Below, piece after piece: positions 7,750-22,336 of a stretch of DNA of 64,000 nucleotides. This stretch comes from Ideonella sp. Lineage in GTDB: Bacteria; Pseudomonadota; Gammaproteobacteria; Burkholderiales; Burkholderiaceae_C. A program made the position numbers and the translations under genes. Within the stretch, counting starts at the first letter, position 1. Every line of letters starts with the position of its first letter. The DNA lies in the NCBI GenBank assembly GCA_016721465.1, contig JADKIA010000031.1, positions 248,001 to 312,000 of the forward strand, given 5' to 3'. A model generated the notes under the pieces. The model searched no databases and was not told the origin of the DNA. It worked only from the letters and a program-made list of their open reading frames with translations.

Positions 7750-9914
7750 AACAAATGCAGGAGAAATGCAACATGCTGAACTGGCGTGCCCGGCTCGTCG
7801 CCGCAATGCTGACGCTGTCCATGCCGCTGGCGGCCATGGCACAAAACACGATCCAGGCCATCACCAGCACCCAGCAGGCCGGTGCCGAGGTCGTTCGCAT
7901 TGAATTGAGTGAAGCACTCACCGCCATCCCGAACGGCTTTGCGGTGCAGACGCCCCCTCGGGTGGCAATCGACCTGCCGGGGGTGGGCAATGCCATCGGC
8001 AAGTCGCTGGTTGAGATCAACCAAGGCAATCTGCGCACGATCAATATCGCCCAAGCCGGCGAGCGCACGCGATTGGTGTTGAACCTGCGCCAGGCCACCA
8101 ACTACCGCGCCGAACTGCAGGGCAAGGCCTTGGTGCTGGTGTTGGAGACGACGGCCTCGCCGGCCATGGCCGCGACCAAGAGCGAGCCCGCGCATTTCGC
8201 GGCCAGCCAGAATGCCGACCAGCTGCCGCTGCGCGACATCGACTTCCGTCGCGGCCAGGATGGCTCGGGGCGAGTGATCGTCGGGTTGGCCAGTACCCAG
8301 GTGGGCGTGGACATTCGCCAGCAAGGCCAGACCCTGGTGGTGGAGTTCCTGCGCTCGTCGCTGCCCGAAAACCTGCGCCGCCGATTGGATGTCTCCGATT
8401 TCGGCACCCCGGTCCAGAACGTGTCCACCTTCCAGAGCGGCGAGCGTGTGCGCATGGTGGTCGAGCCGCGTGGCGCCTGGGAGCACAGCGCCTATCAGAC
8501 CGACAACCAGTTCGTGCTGGAGGTCAGGCCGCTGAAGGTGGACCCGAACAAGCTGACGCAAGGCCCAGGCTACTCGGGTGAGAAGCTGTCGCTGAACTTC
8601 CAGAACATCGAAGTGCGGGCGCTGCTGCAAGTCATTGCCGACTTCACCAATTTCAACGTGGTGACCAGTGACACCGTCACCGGCAACGTGACCCTGCGCC
8701 TGAAGGACGTGCCTTGGGACCAGGCACTTGAGATCATCATGCAGAGCAAGGGCCTGGGTGTGCGCAAGTCGGGCAATGTGCTTTGGATCGCACCGAAGGA
8801 CGAACTGGCGGCCAAGGAGCAGGTCGAACTCGAGGCCAAGAAGAAGATTGCCGATCTGGAGCCCGTGCGCACCCAGGCCTATCAGCTGAACTACAGCAAG
8901 GCCGAAGACGTGGCCAAGGGGCTCACCGGCCAAGCGGCCGGCGGCAGCGGGTCGGGCAGTGGTTCAGGCACCAGCTCGCAGCGCCTGCTCACCTCGCGTG
9001 GCAGCGCCATTTTCGAAAGCCGCACCAATCAGCTGTTCGTGACGGACATTCCGTCCAAGTTGGAAGAGGTCCAGGCGCTGATCAACAAGATCGACATCCC
9101 CGTGCGTCAGGTGTTGATCGAGGCCCGCATTGTTGAGGCCGACGACAAGTTCGGTCGAAGCCTGGGTGTCAAGCTCGGAGCCGCCGACCTGAGAGCCTCC
9201 GCAGGCGGCACGCCGGGATACGGTGTTGGTGGGGGCAACTACCTTCAAGTCGCCAACAACTATGCCAGTGCTGCTGCTCAACTGAAGCCGGGGGGCACGG
9301 TCGACTTCGCGTCCAACCAGTTCTTCAACTTGCCTGCCAATGCGATCAATGGTCAAAGTGCCGCCACCTTGGCTCTGTCACTGTTCAGTCCCGCGGCCAA
9401 TCGACTGCTGAACCTCGAACTGTCGGCGCTCGAGGCCGATGGCAAGGGCAAGATCATTTCCAGCCCCCGGGTGATCACCTCCGACCAAGGCAAGGCCTTG
9501 ATCGAGCAGGGCGAGGAAATCCCGTACCAGGTTGCCACCACGAGTGGCGCCACGTCGATCCAGTTCAAGAAGGCCAGCCTGAAACTGGAGGTCACGCCGC
9601 AGATCACGCCCGAAGGCAGTGTGATCATGGAGTTGGACGTGGCCAAGGACAGCCGCGGCGTCGAGACCTCGGCTGGCCCAGCCATCAACACAAAACACGC
9701 CAAGACACAGGTCTTGGTCGAGAACGGCGGTACCGTGGTGATCGGCGGCATCTTCACGCAGGAAGACAGCACCACGGTCAACAAGGTGCCCTTGCTGGGC
9801 GATGTGCCTTTCCTGGGCCACCTGTTCCGCAATTCGGCACGTGTTTCCAACAAGACCGAACTGCTGATCTTCATCACCCCGAAGATCGTTAACGAGCGGC
9901 CCGCTGTCCGCTGA
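7746..9914 (+). CDS. pilQ: PilQ, type IV pilus secretin
   Basis: This 722-residue outer-membrane secretin forms the pilus exit pore. It has a signal peptide ending AAMAQN, two AMIN (peptidoglycan-binding) domains at about residues 35-135 and 155-260, a secretin/TonB short N-terminal domain at about 280-350 (LSLNFQNIEVRALLQVIADF), an N1-type NolW domain, and the secretin barrel ending in EDSTTVNKVPLLGDVPFLGHLF. A Gly/Ser-rich loop (GGSGSGSGSG) interrupts the NolW domain. An alternative start at 7773 also has a GGAGAA site and gives a more compact signal peptide. With functional pilMNOP it implies twitching motility and/or DNA uptake; the pilin and motor genes are outside the window. Confidence 0.94.
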   Translation: MKQMQEKCNMLNWRARLVAAMLTLSMPLAAMAQNTIQAITSTQQAGAEVVRIELSEALTAIPNGFAVQTPPRVAIDLPGVGNAIGKSLVEINQGNLRTINIAQAGERTRLVLNLRQATNYRAELQGKALVLVLETTASPAMAATKSEPAHFAASQNADQLPLRDIDFRRGQDGSGRVIVGLASTQVGVDIRQQGQTLVVEFLRSSLPENLRRRLDVSDFGTPVQNVSTFQSGERVRMVVEPRGAWEHSAYQTDNQFVLEVRPLKVDPNKLTQGPGYSGEKLSLNFQNIEVRALLQVIADFTNFNVVTSDTVTGNVTLRLKDVPWDQALEIIMQSKGLGVRKSGNVLWIAPKDELAAKEQVELEAKKKIADLEPVRTQAYQLNYSKAEDVAKGLTGQAAGGSGSGSGSGTSSQRLLTSRGSAIFESRTNQLFVTDIPSKLEEVQALINKIDIPVRQVLIEARIVEADDKFGRSLGVKLGAADLRASAGGTPGYGVGGGNYLQVANNYASAAAQLKPGGTVDFASNQFFNLPANAINGQSAATLALSLFSPAANRLLNLELSALEADGKGKIISSPRVITSDQGKALIEQGEEIPYQVATTSGATSIQFKKASLKLEVTPQITPEGSVIMELDVAKDSRGVETSAGPAINTKHAKTQVLVENGGTVVIGGIFTQEDSTTVNKVPLLGDVPFLGHLFRNSARVSNKTELLIFITPKIVNERPAVR

Positions 9915-9925
9915 AGAAGAGGCAG

Positions 9926-11983
9926 ATGAACATGAATGTCCTGGGAGCGAATTCGATGGTGTCCTGGCGAGCCTGGGCTGGGATCGTGCTGGCGGCCATG
10001 CTGTCTGTGGGTTGCGGCGGCGGAGGTGGCAACGCCGGCAACTGCGCGATCGGAGGATGCACCAACACGGTCGTCCCCACTGCGGCCGACATGACCGTCG
10101 TCCTGTCGTCCAGCACCATGCCCAATACGGTGACCTCGACCGTCAATGTCACGATCACCACCGTGGACGCCAATCGCGCCACGCTGGCGAACATTCCCGT
10201 GACCGTGTCGGTGAATGCCGGTGCGACGATCAAAGTGACCACCGCAACGACCGATTCGACGGGGCAGATCAAGGCCGTGCTGTCGTTGGGTTCCGACACC
10301 ACGCCACGCGCCATCACCGTCACTGCCGTCAGCGGGGCGCTGACCAAGACGGCCGTCGTCAACGTGACCGGCACCACGTCGGCAGCCGACCTGGCCTTGG
10401 TGGTCTCGCCCTCGGTGCTGCACAACACGGGTACGTCCACGGTGGTGGCGACTGCCACGGCGGTGGACTCCAATCGTGCCGTGCTGGCCGGCGTGCCGGT
10501 GACGTTGAGCGTTGACAACGGGGCCATCGTCAAGCCGGGCAGCACCGTGACCGATGCCAATGGGCAACTCTCCGGCACCGTGGGCATCGGCGAAGACAAG
10601 ACCAATCGAACCATCACCGTCACGGCCACCAGTGGCAGCCTGACACGCAAGGCCGTGCTGCGGGTGGATGGCACGAAGATCAAGTCGACGTTGATCGGCG
10701 CGGTGCTGACGCCGGGCGATCCGGGCACGGTGCAATACGTCGTGACGGACTTCAACTCGATTCCGATGCCGGGCGTGAGCCTGGTGGTCACCGGGCCCAC
10801 CGGACAGCAGTCCACGGTGACCACGGGATCGACGGGCGAGTACAACTACCCGTTCAAGGCGCCCACGGCAGGGGGGTCCTACGCCATTCGGGCCTCGGTG
10901 CCGGGGGTGGAAGACATCGTCACCGTGCTGGTCAGTGCGGGCTCCGGGGTGATCCCGTCGGCGGTGGGGCCCGTGCGGTCCGCGTCAGTCGCGGCCAGCC
11001 CCAGCGTTGTGCCGATCAATCCCGCGGGGACTTCGCTGAATCGATCCACGGTTCGGGCCCTGTTCCTCAGCGATGCCAACGCGCCAGTGAAGAATGTGCG
11101 CGTGCGCTTTGACCTGGCGGGCGACAAGCAGTCGATTGGCGGCGTATTCACTTCCGGCGAAGCCATGGTCTACAGCGATGCCAACGGCGTGGCCACGGCG
11201 GCCTACATCTCTGGCGCGCGATTCAGCCCAACCGATGGCGTGACGGTACGCGCCTGCTGGTCGCTGGACGACTTTGAAGCGGCCAGTTGCCCCAATCAAG
11301 CCTCAGCGACCTTGACGGTCATCTCGGACTCGCTGTCGGTGAGCATCGGCACCAACGATCTGATCCAGGAAGGCGACAGCAAACTCACCTATGTGAAGCG
11401 CTATGTCGTGCAGGTGGTCGACTCGTCGGGCCTGGCCGCCAAGGATGTGCAGGTCAGCGCGCAGGTGGATCTGATCGACTATCGCAAGGGCCAATGGGTT
11501 TTCGATGTGCTCGCCGATCGATGGGTGATGCAGCAAAAGGCAGTCTGTGCGAACGAAGACCTGAACCGCAATGGCGTGTCGGAAGTCCTGAGCAACGGTG
11601 TGGTTGAAGATGCCAACGGCAGCTTCAACCGGACACTTGGGCGGCCGGCGCTGGAGCCGCGCAAGGCGGACGTTGCAGTTTCTTTCGAAGGTGGAGTTTC
11701 GAAGACCGACGCCAGTGGCGTGGTGGTGCTGCGGATCGAATACCCGCAGAACGTGGCGTCCTGGGTCTACTTCAACCTCGTCGTCGGGGCGGCGGGCATC
11801 GCTGGTACCGAGGGCCGCGCGAATTTCGAAGGGCTCTTGCCTTTCCTGGCCACGGCGATCACCTCGAAAGACAAGCCACCGGCTTTCCAGTTCAGCCCCT
11901 ACGGGGTTCTGGCCAGCCCGACGGTTCCGGCTTCACTGCCAGGCAGCAGCAAGATCGTCCAGCTCTGCACCAACCCAGATTGA
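9926..11983 (+). CDS. Ig-like-repeat (Big_1/invasin-like) putative surface lipoprotein
   Basis: This 685-residue protein has an N-terminal hydrophobic segment and Cys30 in VGCGGGGG, a probable lipidation site, although Ser rather than Leu at -3 is atypical. At least two closely related Ig-like repeats are seen at about residues 55-150 and 153-248. They share a TVV/VVxS - NT - TSTV - VDxNRAxLAxxPVT - GQIxxxxxxG framework typical of bacterial Ig-like group 1 domains. More diverged beta-rich domains follow to about residue 640. The protein is probably exported and extended, perhaps for adhesion or surface display. It sits between pilQ and aroK: it starts 11 bases after pilQ and its stop overlaps the aroK TTG start, so it is co-transcribed with pilus and shikimate genes. 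Function is unknown. Confidence 0.75.
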   Translation: MNMNVLGANSMVSWRAWAGIVLAAMLSVGCGGGGGNAGNCAIGGCTNTVVPTAADMTVVLSSSTMPNTVTSTVNVTITTVDANRATLANIPVTVSVNAGATIKVTTATTDSTGQIKAVLSLGSDTTPRAITVTAVSGALTKTAVVNVTGTTSAADLALVVSPSVLHNTGTSTVVATATAVDSNRAVLAGVPVTLSVDNGAIVKPGSTVTDANGQLSGTVGIGEDKTNRTITVTATSGSLTRKAVLRVDGTKIKSTLIGAVLTPGDPGTVQYVVTDFNSIPMPGVSLVVTGPTGQQSTVTTGSTGEYNYPFKAPTAGGSYAIRASVPGVEDIVTVLVSAGSGVIPSAVGPVRSASVAASPSVVPINPAGTSLNRSTVRALFLSDANAPVKNVRVRFDLAGDKQSIGGVFTSGEAMVYSDANGVATAAYISGARFSPTDGVTVRACWSLDDFEAASCPNQASATLTVISDSLSVSIGTNDLIQEGDSKLTYVKRYVVQVVDSSGLAAKDVQVSAQVDLIDYRKGQWVFDVLADRWVMQQKAVCANEDLNRNGVSEVLSNGVVEDANGSFNRTLGRPALEPRKADVAVSFEGGVSKTDASGVVVLRIEYPQNVASWVYFNLVVGAAGIAGTEGRANFEGLLPFLATAITSKDKPPAFQFSPYGVLASPTVPASLPGSSKIVQLCTNPD

Positions 11984-12573
11984 GCGGCACGACCATCGCC
12001 CTGGTGGGCATGCCAGGTTGCGGCAAGTCCACCGTGGGGCGACACCTGGCGCGGCAACTCAATTGGCGCCACGTGGACAGCGACACCGAGATCGAGCGGC
12101 AAATCGGCGGCTCGATCCGGTCGTTCTTCGAGCAGCACGGCGAAGCGGCCTTTCGCGATATCGAGCAGCAGGTGCTTGAGCGCCTGAGTCTCGAGCGATC
12201 CACGGTCATTTCCACCGGAGGCGGCGCGGTGCTTCGCGAAGCCAACCGCCTGGCCTTGAGTGCGAATGCGCAGGTGGTGTACTTGCGCTCGACGCCGGAG
12301 GAGCTGTTCCGCCGTTTGCGCCATGACACGCAACGCCCATTGCTGCAAGTGCGTGACCCCTTGAGGCGCTTGCGCGAGCTGTTTCACGAGCGCGATCCGC
12401 TGTACCGGCAGGCTGCGCGCTACGTGATCGAAACGGGCCGGCCTTCGGTGCCCACGTTGGTGAACATGATCCTGATGCAGCTGGAACTGGCCGGGATCAT
12501 CGATCCGTCGGCCGTGCCGGCAACCATCGGGCGCGTGCTTCCAGCGGTCGACCCCGGCGGCGCGGCGGCCTGA
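11980..12573 (+). CDS. aroK: Shikimate kinase
   Basis: This 197-residue protein phosphorylates shikimate at the 3-hydroxyl in aromatic amino-acid synthesis. It has Walker A GMPGCGKST (residues 10-18), the shikimate-binding DSDTEIE (about 33-39), the STGGGAVLREANR motif, the LID region RPLLQ, and the RDPLYRQAA end motif. The start is a TTG overlapping the previous stop codon (TTGA); no later in-frame start would keep the P-loop strand, so it is accepted. It is followed by aroB, the usual pair. Confidence 0.94.
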   Translation: MSGTTIALVGMPGCGKSTVGRHLARQLNWRHVDSDTEIERQIGGSIRSFFEQHGEAAFRDIEQQVLERLSLERSTVISTGGGAVLREANRLALSANAQVVYLRSTPEELFRRLRHDTQRPLLQVRDPLRRLRELFHERDPLYRQAARYVIETGRPSVPTLVNMILMQLELAGIIDPSAVPATIGRVLPAVDPGGAAA

Positions 12574-12627
12574 GCCTTCGCCTTGGTCTGGGCACGTCGC
12601 GCTGCGCTGGCGCCCTAAACTCGGGGG

Positions 12628-13746
12628 ATGAGCCCCGACAATACCTCCCCTGCCTTGAGTCCGAAACGGGTGTCGATTGCGCTGGGTGAACGCAGCTACG
12701 ACATCGTGATTGGCAGTGCGCTGCTGGATCAACCCAGCAGCTGGACCGGCTTGCCCGACGCGGCCGATGCGTTGATCGTGACCAACACCACCGTCGGGCC
12801 CCTGTACGCGAGCCGACTGGCCGCACGGCTGGATGCCCACCATCGCCGGGTGCTGCAGGTTGAATTGCCGGACGGCGAAGCGCACAAGGACTGGCAGCAC
12901 CTGAACCGGATCTTCGACCGCCTGCTGGAAGCGGGCTGTGATCGCAAGACCGTGCTTTATGCCCTCGGCGGTGGCGTGGTGGGCGACATGACCGGTTTTG
13001 CCGCCGCCTGCTACATGCGTGGTGTGCCTTTCGTGCAGGTGCCCACCACCTTGCTGGCCCAGGTGGATTCGTCGGTGGGCGGCAAGACCGCCATCAACCA
13101 CCCTGCCGGCAAGAACATGGTGGGTGCGTTCCATCAGCCGGCACGGGTGATTTGCGATCTCGACCTGCTGGACACCCTGCCGCCGCGCGAGGTGTCCGCC
13201 GGGCTGGCCGAGGTCATCAAGTACGGGCCCATTGCCGACCCGACCTTTCTGGGCTGGATCGAGGCCCACATCGATGCCCTGCGCGCTGGCGACAAGCCTG
13301 CCTTGGCCCATGCCGTGCAGCGTTCGTGCGAGATCAAGGCCTGGGTGGTCGGCCAGGATGAGCGTGAGGGGGGCTTGCGTGCGATCCTCAATTTCGGCCA
13401 CACCTTCGGCCACGCCATCGAGGCCGGGCTGGGCTACGGCGCCTGGTTGCACGGTGAAGCCGTGGGCTGTGGCATGGTGCTGGCGGCCGACCTGTCGGCA
13501 CGCCTGGGCATGGTGGATGCCGGGCTGGTTGGGCGACTGGCCCGGCTGGTCGAGCACGCTGGGCTGCCCATCCGCGCGCCGCGCATGCCGCCCGAGCGGT
13601 GGTTGCAGTTGATGCGCGTGGACAAAAAGGCCGAAGGCGGCGAGATTCGTTTCGTGCTGATCGACGGGCTGGGTCGGGCCGCCGTGCGGGCCGCGCCGGA
13701 CGCCCTGGTGCGCGAGGTCATTGCCACGCACAGTGCTGCGGCGTGA
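12628..13746 (+). CDS. aroB: 3-dehydroquinate synthase
   Basis: This 372-residue protein is the second enzyme of the shikimate pathway, converting DAHP to 3-dehydroquinate with NAD and a divalent metal. The NAD-binding YALGGGVVGDMTGFAAACYMRG and PTTLLAQVDSSVGGKTAINH motifs, and the metal-binding Glu/His residues in LAEVIKYGP, LNFGHTFGHAIE and WLHGEAV, are all intact. A purine-rich GGGGG site precedes the ATG. Its stop overlaps the dgt start (GTGA). Confidence 0.95.
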   Translation: MSPDNTSPALSPKRVSIALGERSYDIVIGSALLDQPSSWTGLPDAADALIVTNTTVGPLYASRLAARLDAHHRRVLQVELPDGEAHKDWQHLNRIFDRLLEAGCDRKTVLYALGGGVVGDMTGFAAACYMRGVPFVQVPTTLLAQVDSSVGGKTAINHPAGKNMVGAFHQPARVICDLDLLDTLPPREVSAGLAEVIKYGPIADPTFLGWIEAHIDALRAGDKPALAHAVQRSCEIKAWVVGQDEREGGLRAILNFGHTFGHAIEAGLGYGAWLHGEAVGCGMVLAADLSARLGMVDAGLVGRLARLVEHAGLPIRAPRMPPERWLQLMRVDKKAEGGEIRFVLIDGLGRAAVRAAPDALVREVIATHSAAA

Positions 13747-14921
13747 GCGAAGCCACTGACCTGGCGGCCCATGCAAGCGACGCGGCGGCGTCGCGCGGGC
13801 GGCGTCACGACGAGGCGCCGGTGCGCCTGCGCAATGCGTTCCAGCGCGACCGGGATCGCATCGTGCACAGCACGGCGTTTCGTCGCCTGGTCTACAAGAC
13901 CCAGGTCTTCGTGAATCACGAGGGCGACCTGTTTCGCACGCGATTGACGCATTCGCTCGAAGTGGCACAGCTGGGGCGCTCGATGGCCCGCGCACTGCGA
14001 TTGAACGAGGACCTGGTGGAGGCCATCGCCCTGGCGCACGACCTTGGGCACACGCCATTCGGCCATGCTGGTCAGGACGCGCTGCACGCGTGCATGCGCG
14101 ACCATGGCGGTTTCGAGCACAACCTGCAGAGCCTGCGCGTGGTCGATGTCCTGGAGGCGCGCTACCCGGCCTTCGATGGTTTGAACCTCAGCTTCGAGAC
14201 GCGTGAGGGGATCCTGAAGCATTGCTCGCGCCGGGACGCCGAGCTGCTGGAGCGCGCCGAGCCCGACGGCGTGGCCCGTCGCTTTCTCGATGGCAAGCAG
14301 GCCAGCCTCGAGGCGCAGCTCACCAACCTGGCCGACGAGATTGCGTACAACGCGCACGACATCGATGATGGCGTGCGATCCGGCCTGCTGGGGCTGGAGC
14401 AGTTGCTGGCCCTGAACCTGGTGCGGCGCCATCACGATGCTGTGCTGGCCGAGTACCCGGGCCTGAGTGGGCGCAGGCTGTTGTTCGAGATCATCCGGCG
14501 CATGCTGTCCGAACAGGTGCACGACGTGATCGACGCCACGGCGGCGGCCTTGCACTCGGCTGCACCCGCAGACGCCTGGGCCGCGCGCGACCTGTCGGGC
14601 CTGGTGCGGTTCAGCGCCGCCATGCACGCCGACAGCACGGCGCTGAAGCAATTGCTGATGCGCGCGCTGTACCGGCATCCGCAGGTGATGCGCACCACGG
14701 GCGCGGCGCGTCAGGTGGTCCATGACCTGTTCCGGGCCTACGTGGATTTCCCCAGCGAGATGGTGGAGGAGTTTGCACGCCGCGAAGACCGGCACCGTGC
14801 CGTGGCCGACTACGTGGCTGGCATGACCGACCGGTTCGCGACTCGCGAGCACCTGCGCCTGACGGGCCGCGATGCCTTTGCCTTGGCCGCCAAGGCGGAT
14901 GCCGTGGCGGCTGCCCGCTGA
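13743..14921 (+). CDS. dgt: Deoxyguanosinetriphosphate triphosphohydrolase-like protein
   Basis: This protein has 392 residues from the GTG at 13743, which overlaps the aroB stop. It is an HD-domain dNTP triphosphohydrolase of the short Dgt-like group. Metal-binding residues are seen in RLTHSLEVAQL and AHDLGHTPFGHAG (the HD pair), and the N-terminal block RNAFQRDRDRIVHSTAFRRLVYKTQVF is typical. It hydrolyses dNTPs to nucleoside plus triphosphate. The aroB-dgt linkage is common in Burkholderiales. A longer upstream reading exists but lies inside aroB and is not credible. Confidence 0.92.
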   Translation: MSEATDLAAHASDAAASRGRRHDEAPVRLRNAFQRDRDRIVHSTAFRRLVYKTQVFVNHEGDLFRTRLTHSLEVAQLGRSMARALRLNEDLVEAIALAHDLGHTPFGHAGQDALHACMRDHGGFEHNLQSLRVVDVLEARYPAFDGLNLSFETREGILKHCSRRDAELLERAEPDGVARRFLDGKQASLEAQLTNLADEIAYNAHDIDDGVRSGLLGLEQLLALNLVRRHHDAVLAEYPGLSGRRLLFEIIRRMLSEQVHDVIDATAAALHSAAPADAWAARDLSGLVRFSAAMHADSTALKQLLMRALYRHPQVMRTTGAARQVVHDLFRAYVDFPSEMVEEFARREDRHRAVADYVAGMTDRFATREHLRLTGRDAFALAAKADAVAAAR

Positions 14922-14924
14922 AGC

Positions 14925-15617
14925 ATGGCGCGTTTGCCTCGCCTGGCCGTGGCCGACCATCCGCACCTGGTTCTGCTGCGGGGCCTGGACCATCAGCCCA
15001 TCGTGATCGACGACGAGGATCGACGTCGCTGTCTGGAGTGCCTGCGCGAGGCCGCGGCACAACACCAGGTGCTGATCCACGCCCATGCGCTGCTCGACGA
15101 TCGCTTGCGCCTGCTCGTCACGCCATCGACACCGCAGGCCCTGGGTCGAATGGTGCAAAGCCTTGGTCGGCGCTATGTGGGCGGGTTCAATCGACGCCAT
15201 GGCCGACGTGGCACGCTTTGGGACGGGCGCTTTCGCGCCACGGTGGTGCAGCCCGGGCCCCAGGCCTTGCAGGCACTGCTGTTCGTGGACACCGAACCGG
15301 TGCGCGCGGGCCTGGTCGAGCACGCCGCGGACTTCCGCTGGTCCAGTGCCGCGCACCATGTCGGGCGACACCGCGATCCCTTGCTGTCGCGCCTGATCGA
15401 CCATTGGCAGCTGGGCAACACGCCGTTCGAACGCGAATCGGCCTATGCCCGGCGTTTGGAAGAGGGCCTTGCCACACGCGATGCGTTGCGATTGGCCGAC
15501 GCCAATCACAAGGGCTGGGCGCTGGGTGACGCCGCGTTTCTGGCGCAGCTGGCAGCGCAGGCGGCTCGACCGACGGCCCCCAGGCGCCGAGGTCGCCCGT
15601 CGATGGCGATTGGTTGA
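14925..15617 (+). CDS. Y1-type (IS200-like / RAYT-like) transposase domain protein
   Basis: This 230-residue protein begins three bases after dgt. It resembles the REP-associated tyrosine transposase-like group: MARLPRLAVADHPHLVLLRG at the start, then VLIHAHALLDDRLRLLVTPSTPQALGRMVQSLGRRYVGGFNRRHGRRGTLWDGRF-type sequence (quoted by key segments), and LFVDTEPVRAGLVEHAADFRWSSA. The usual HUH pair appears altered: HPHLVLLRG in place of H-x-V, and HAHALLDDRLRLLV in place of the HxMPNHxHLLV motif. The catalytic HxH and Tyr may therefore be degenerate. It has no terminal repeats of its own, so it is probably a domesticated single-copy gene. It precedes a spacer with repeated TCTGACCCC motifs. Confidence 0.75.
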   Translation: MARLPRLAVADHPHLVLLRGLDHQPIVIDDEDRRRCLECLREAAAQHQVLIHAHALLDDRLRLLVTPSTPQALGRMVQSLGRRYVGGFNRRHGRRGTLWDGRFRATVVQPGPQALQALLFVDTEPVRAGLVEHAADFRWSSAAHHVGRHRDPLLSRLIDHWQLGNTPFERESAYARRLEEGLATRDALRLADANHKGWALGDAAFLAQLAAQAARPTAPRRRGRPSMAIG

Positions 15618-15699
15618 CCCGGCGGGCCGGGCAGCGCCGCGCTTCTGGCGCGCTCGTTGCTTAGGCCCTGGAGCTTCAGCCACCAATCGCGTCCGAATT

Positions 15700-15816
15700 G
15701 ATCTGACCCCAATTTAAACGACAGGCGGATTGGTTGCATGGAAATTTGCTCTGACCCCATTTTATCTTGCTTGAGCAGTATGCTGCGCTGCAGTAAATTC
15801 TCGATCCCCGTTTTGC
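15700..15816. repeat. Three spaced TCTGACCCC-type motifs between the RAYT-like gene and gltB
   Basis: TCTGACCCCAATTTA occurs at 15702-15716 and TCTGACCCCATTTTA at 15750-15764. A degenerate copy, TCGATCCCCGTTTTG, occurs at 15801-15815. The CCCC cores are 48 and 51 bases apart. These resemble scattered TGACCCC-T-rich elements that often accompany Y1/RAYT transposase genes. The gap 15618-15829 also forms the leader of gltB and ends with the gltB ribosome site GAAGGAG. No other element is recognised. Confidence 0.6.
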
Positions 15817-15829
15817 GAAGGAGTGCCCG

Positions 15830-20608
<4,779 letters not shown>

Positions 20609-20646
20609 TCCGACCCGACCGCAGCGCACAACAAGGACACACGATC

Positions 20647-22113
<1,467 letters not shown>

Positions 22114-22133
22114 TCCAATCGACCGGATGTTTT

Positions 22134-22164
22134 GAACGAGGGCCGCGTGCTGCGGCCCTCGTTC
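22134..22164 (+). terminator. Strong hairpin after gltBD, probable terminator
   Basis: A perfect 13-base-pair stem (GAACGAGGGCCGC with GCGGCCCTCGTTC) closes a five-base loop, 20 bases after the gltD stop. There is no T-run on the plus strand, but TTTT precedes it, so on the minus strand it would be followed by AAAA. Termination efficiency is therefore uncertain. Confidence 0.6.
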
Positions 22165-22224
22165 ACAGTGCACGCGGCCTGTCGGAAGCCTGCAACACAA
22201 CTTTTCCCACCCATCCGGGAGTCG

Positions 22225-22246
22225 TGCCGTAAGGGTAAATACGGCA
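22225..22246. promoter_or_regulatory. Perfect inverted repeat upstream of the mla operon
   Basis: TGCCGTA (22225-22231) and TACGGCA (22240-22246) are separated by eight bases, AGGGTAAA, in the 172-base gap before mlaF. It may be an operator or a stem-loop in the mla leader. No regulator is identified and no convincing -35/-10 pair was found. The rest of the 22165-22336 gap shows nothing else. Confidence 0.4.
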
Positions 22247-22336
22247 TGCGAGAATCTTTTCACCCTGGGCGGCAGCCGTGCCGACCGACTCCCACCCGAG
22301 TGCAGCCCGCCGCGCCATTGGCCGGGGCACGCTCAC

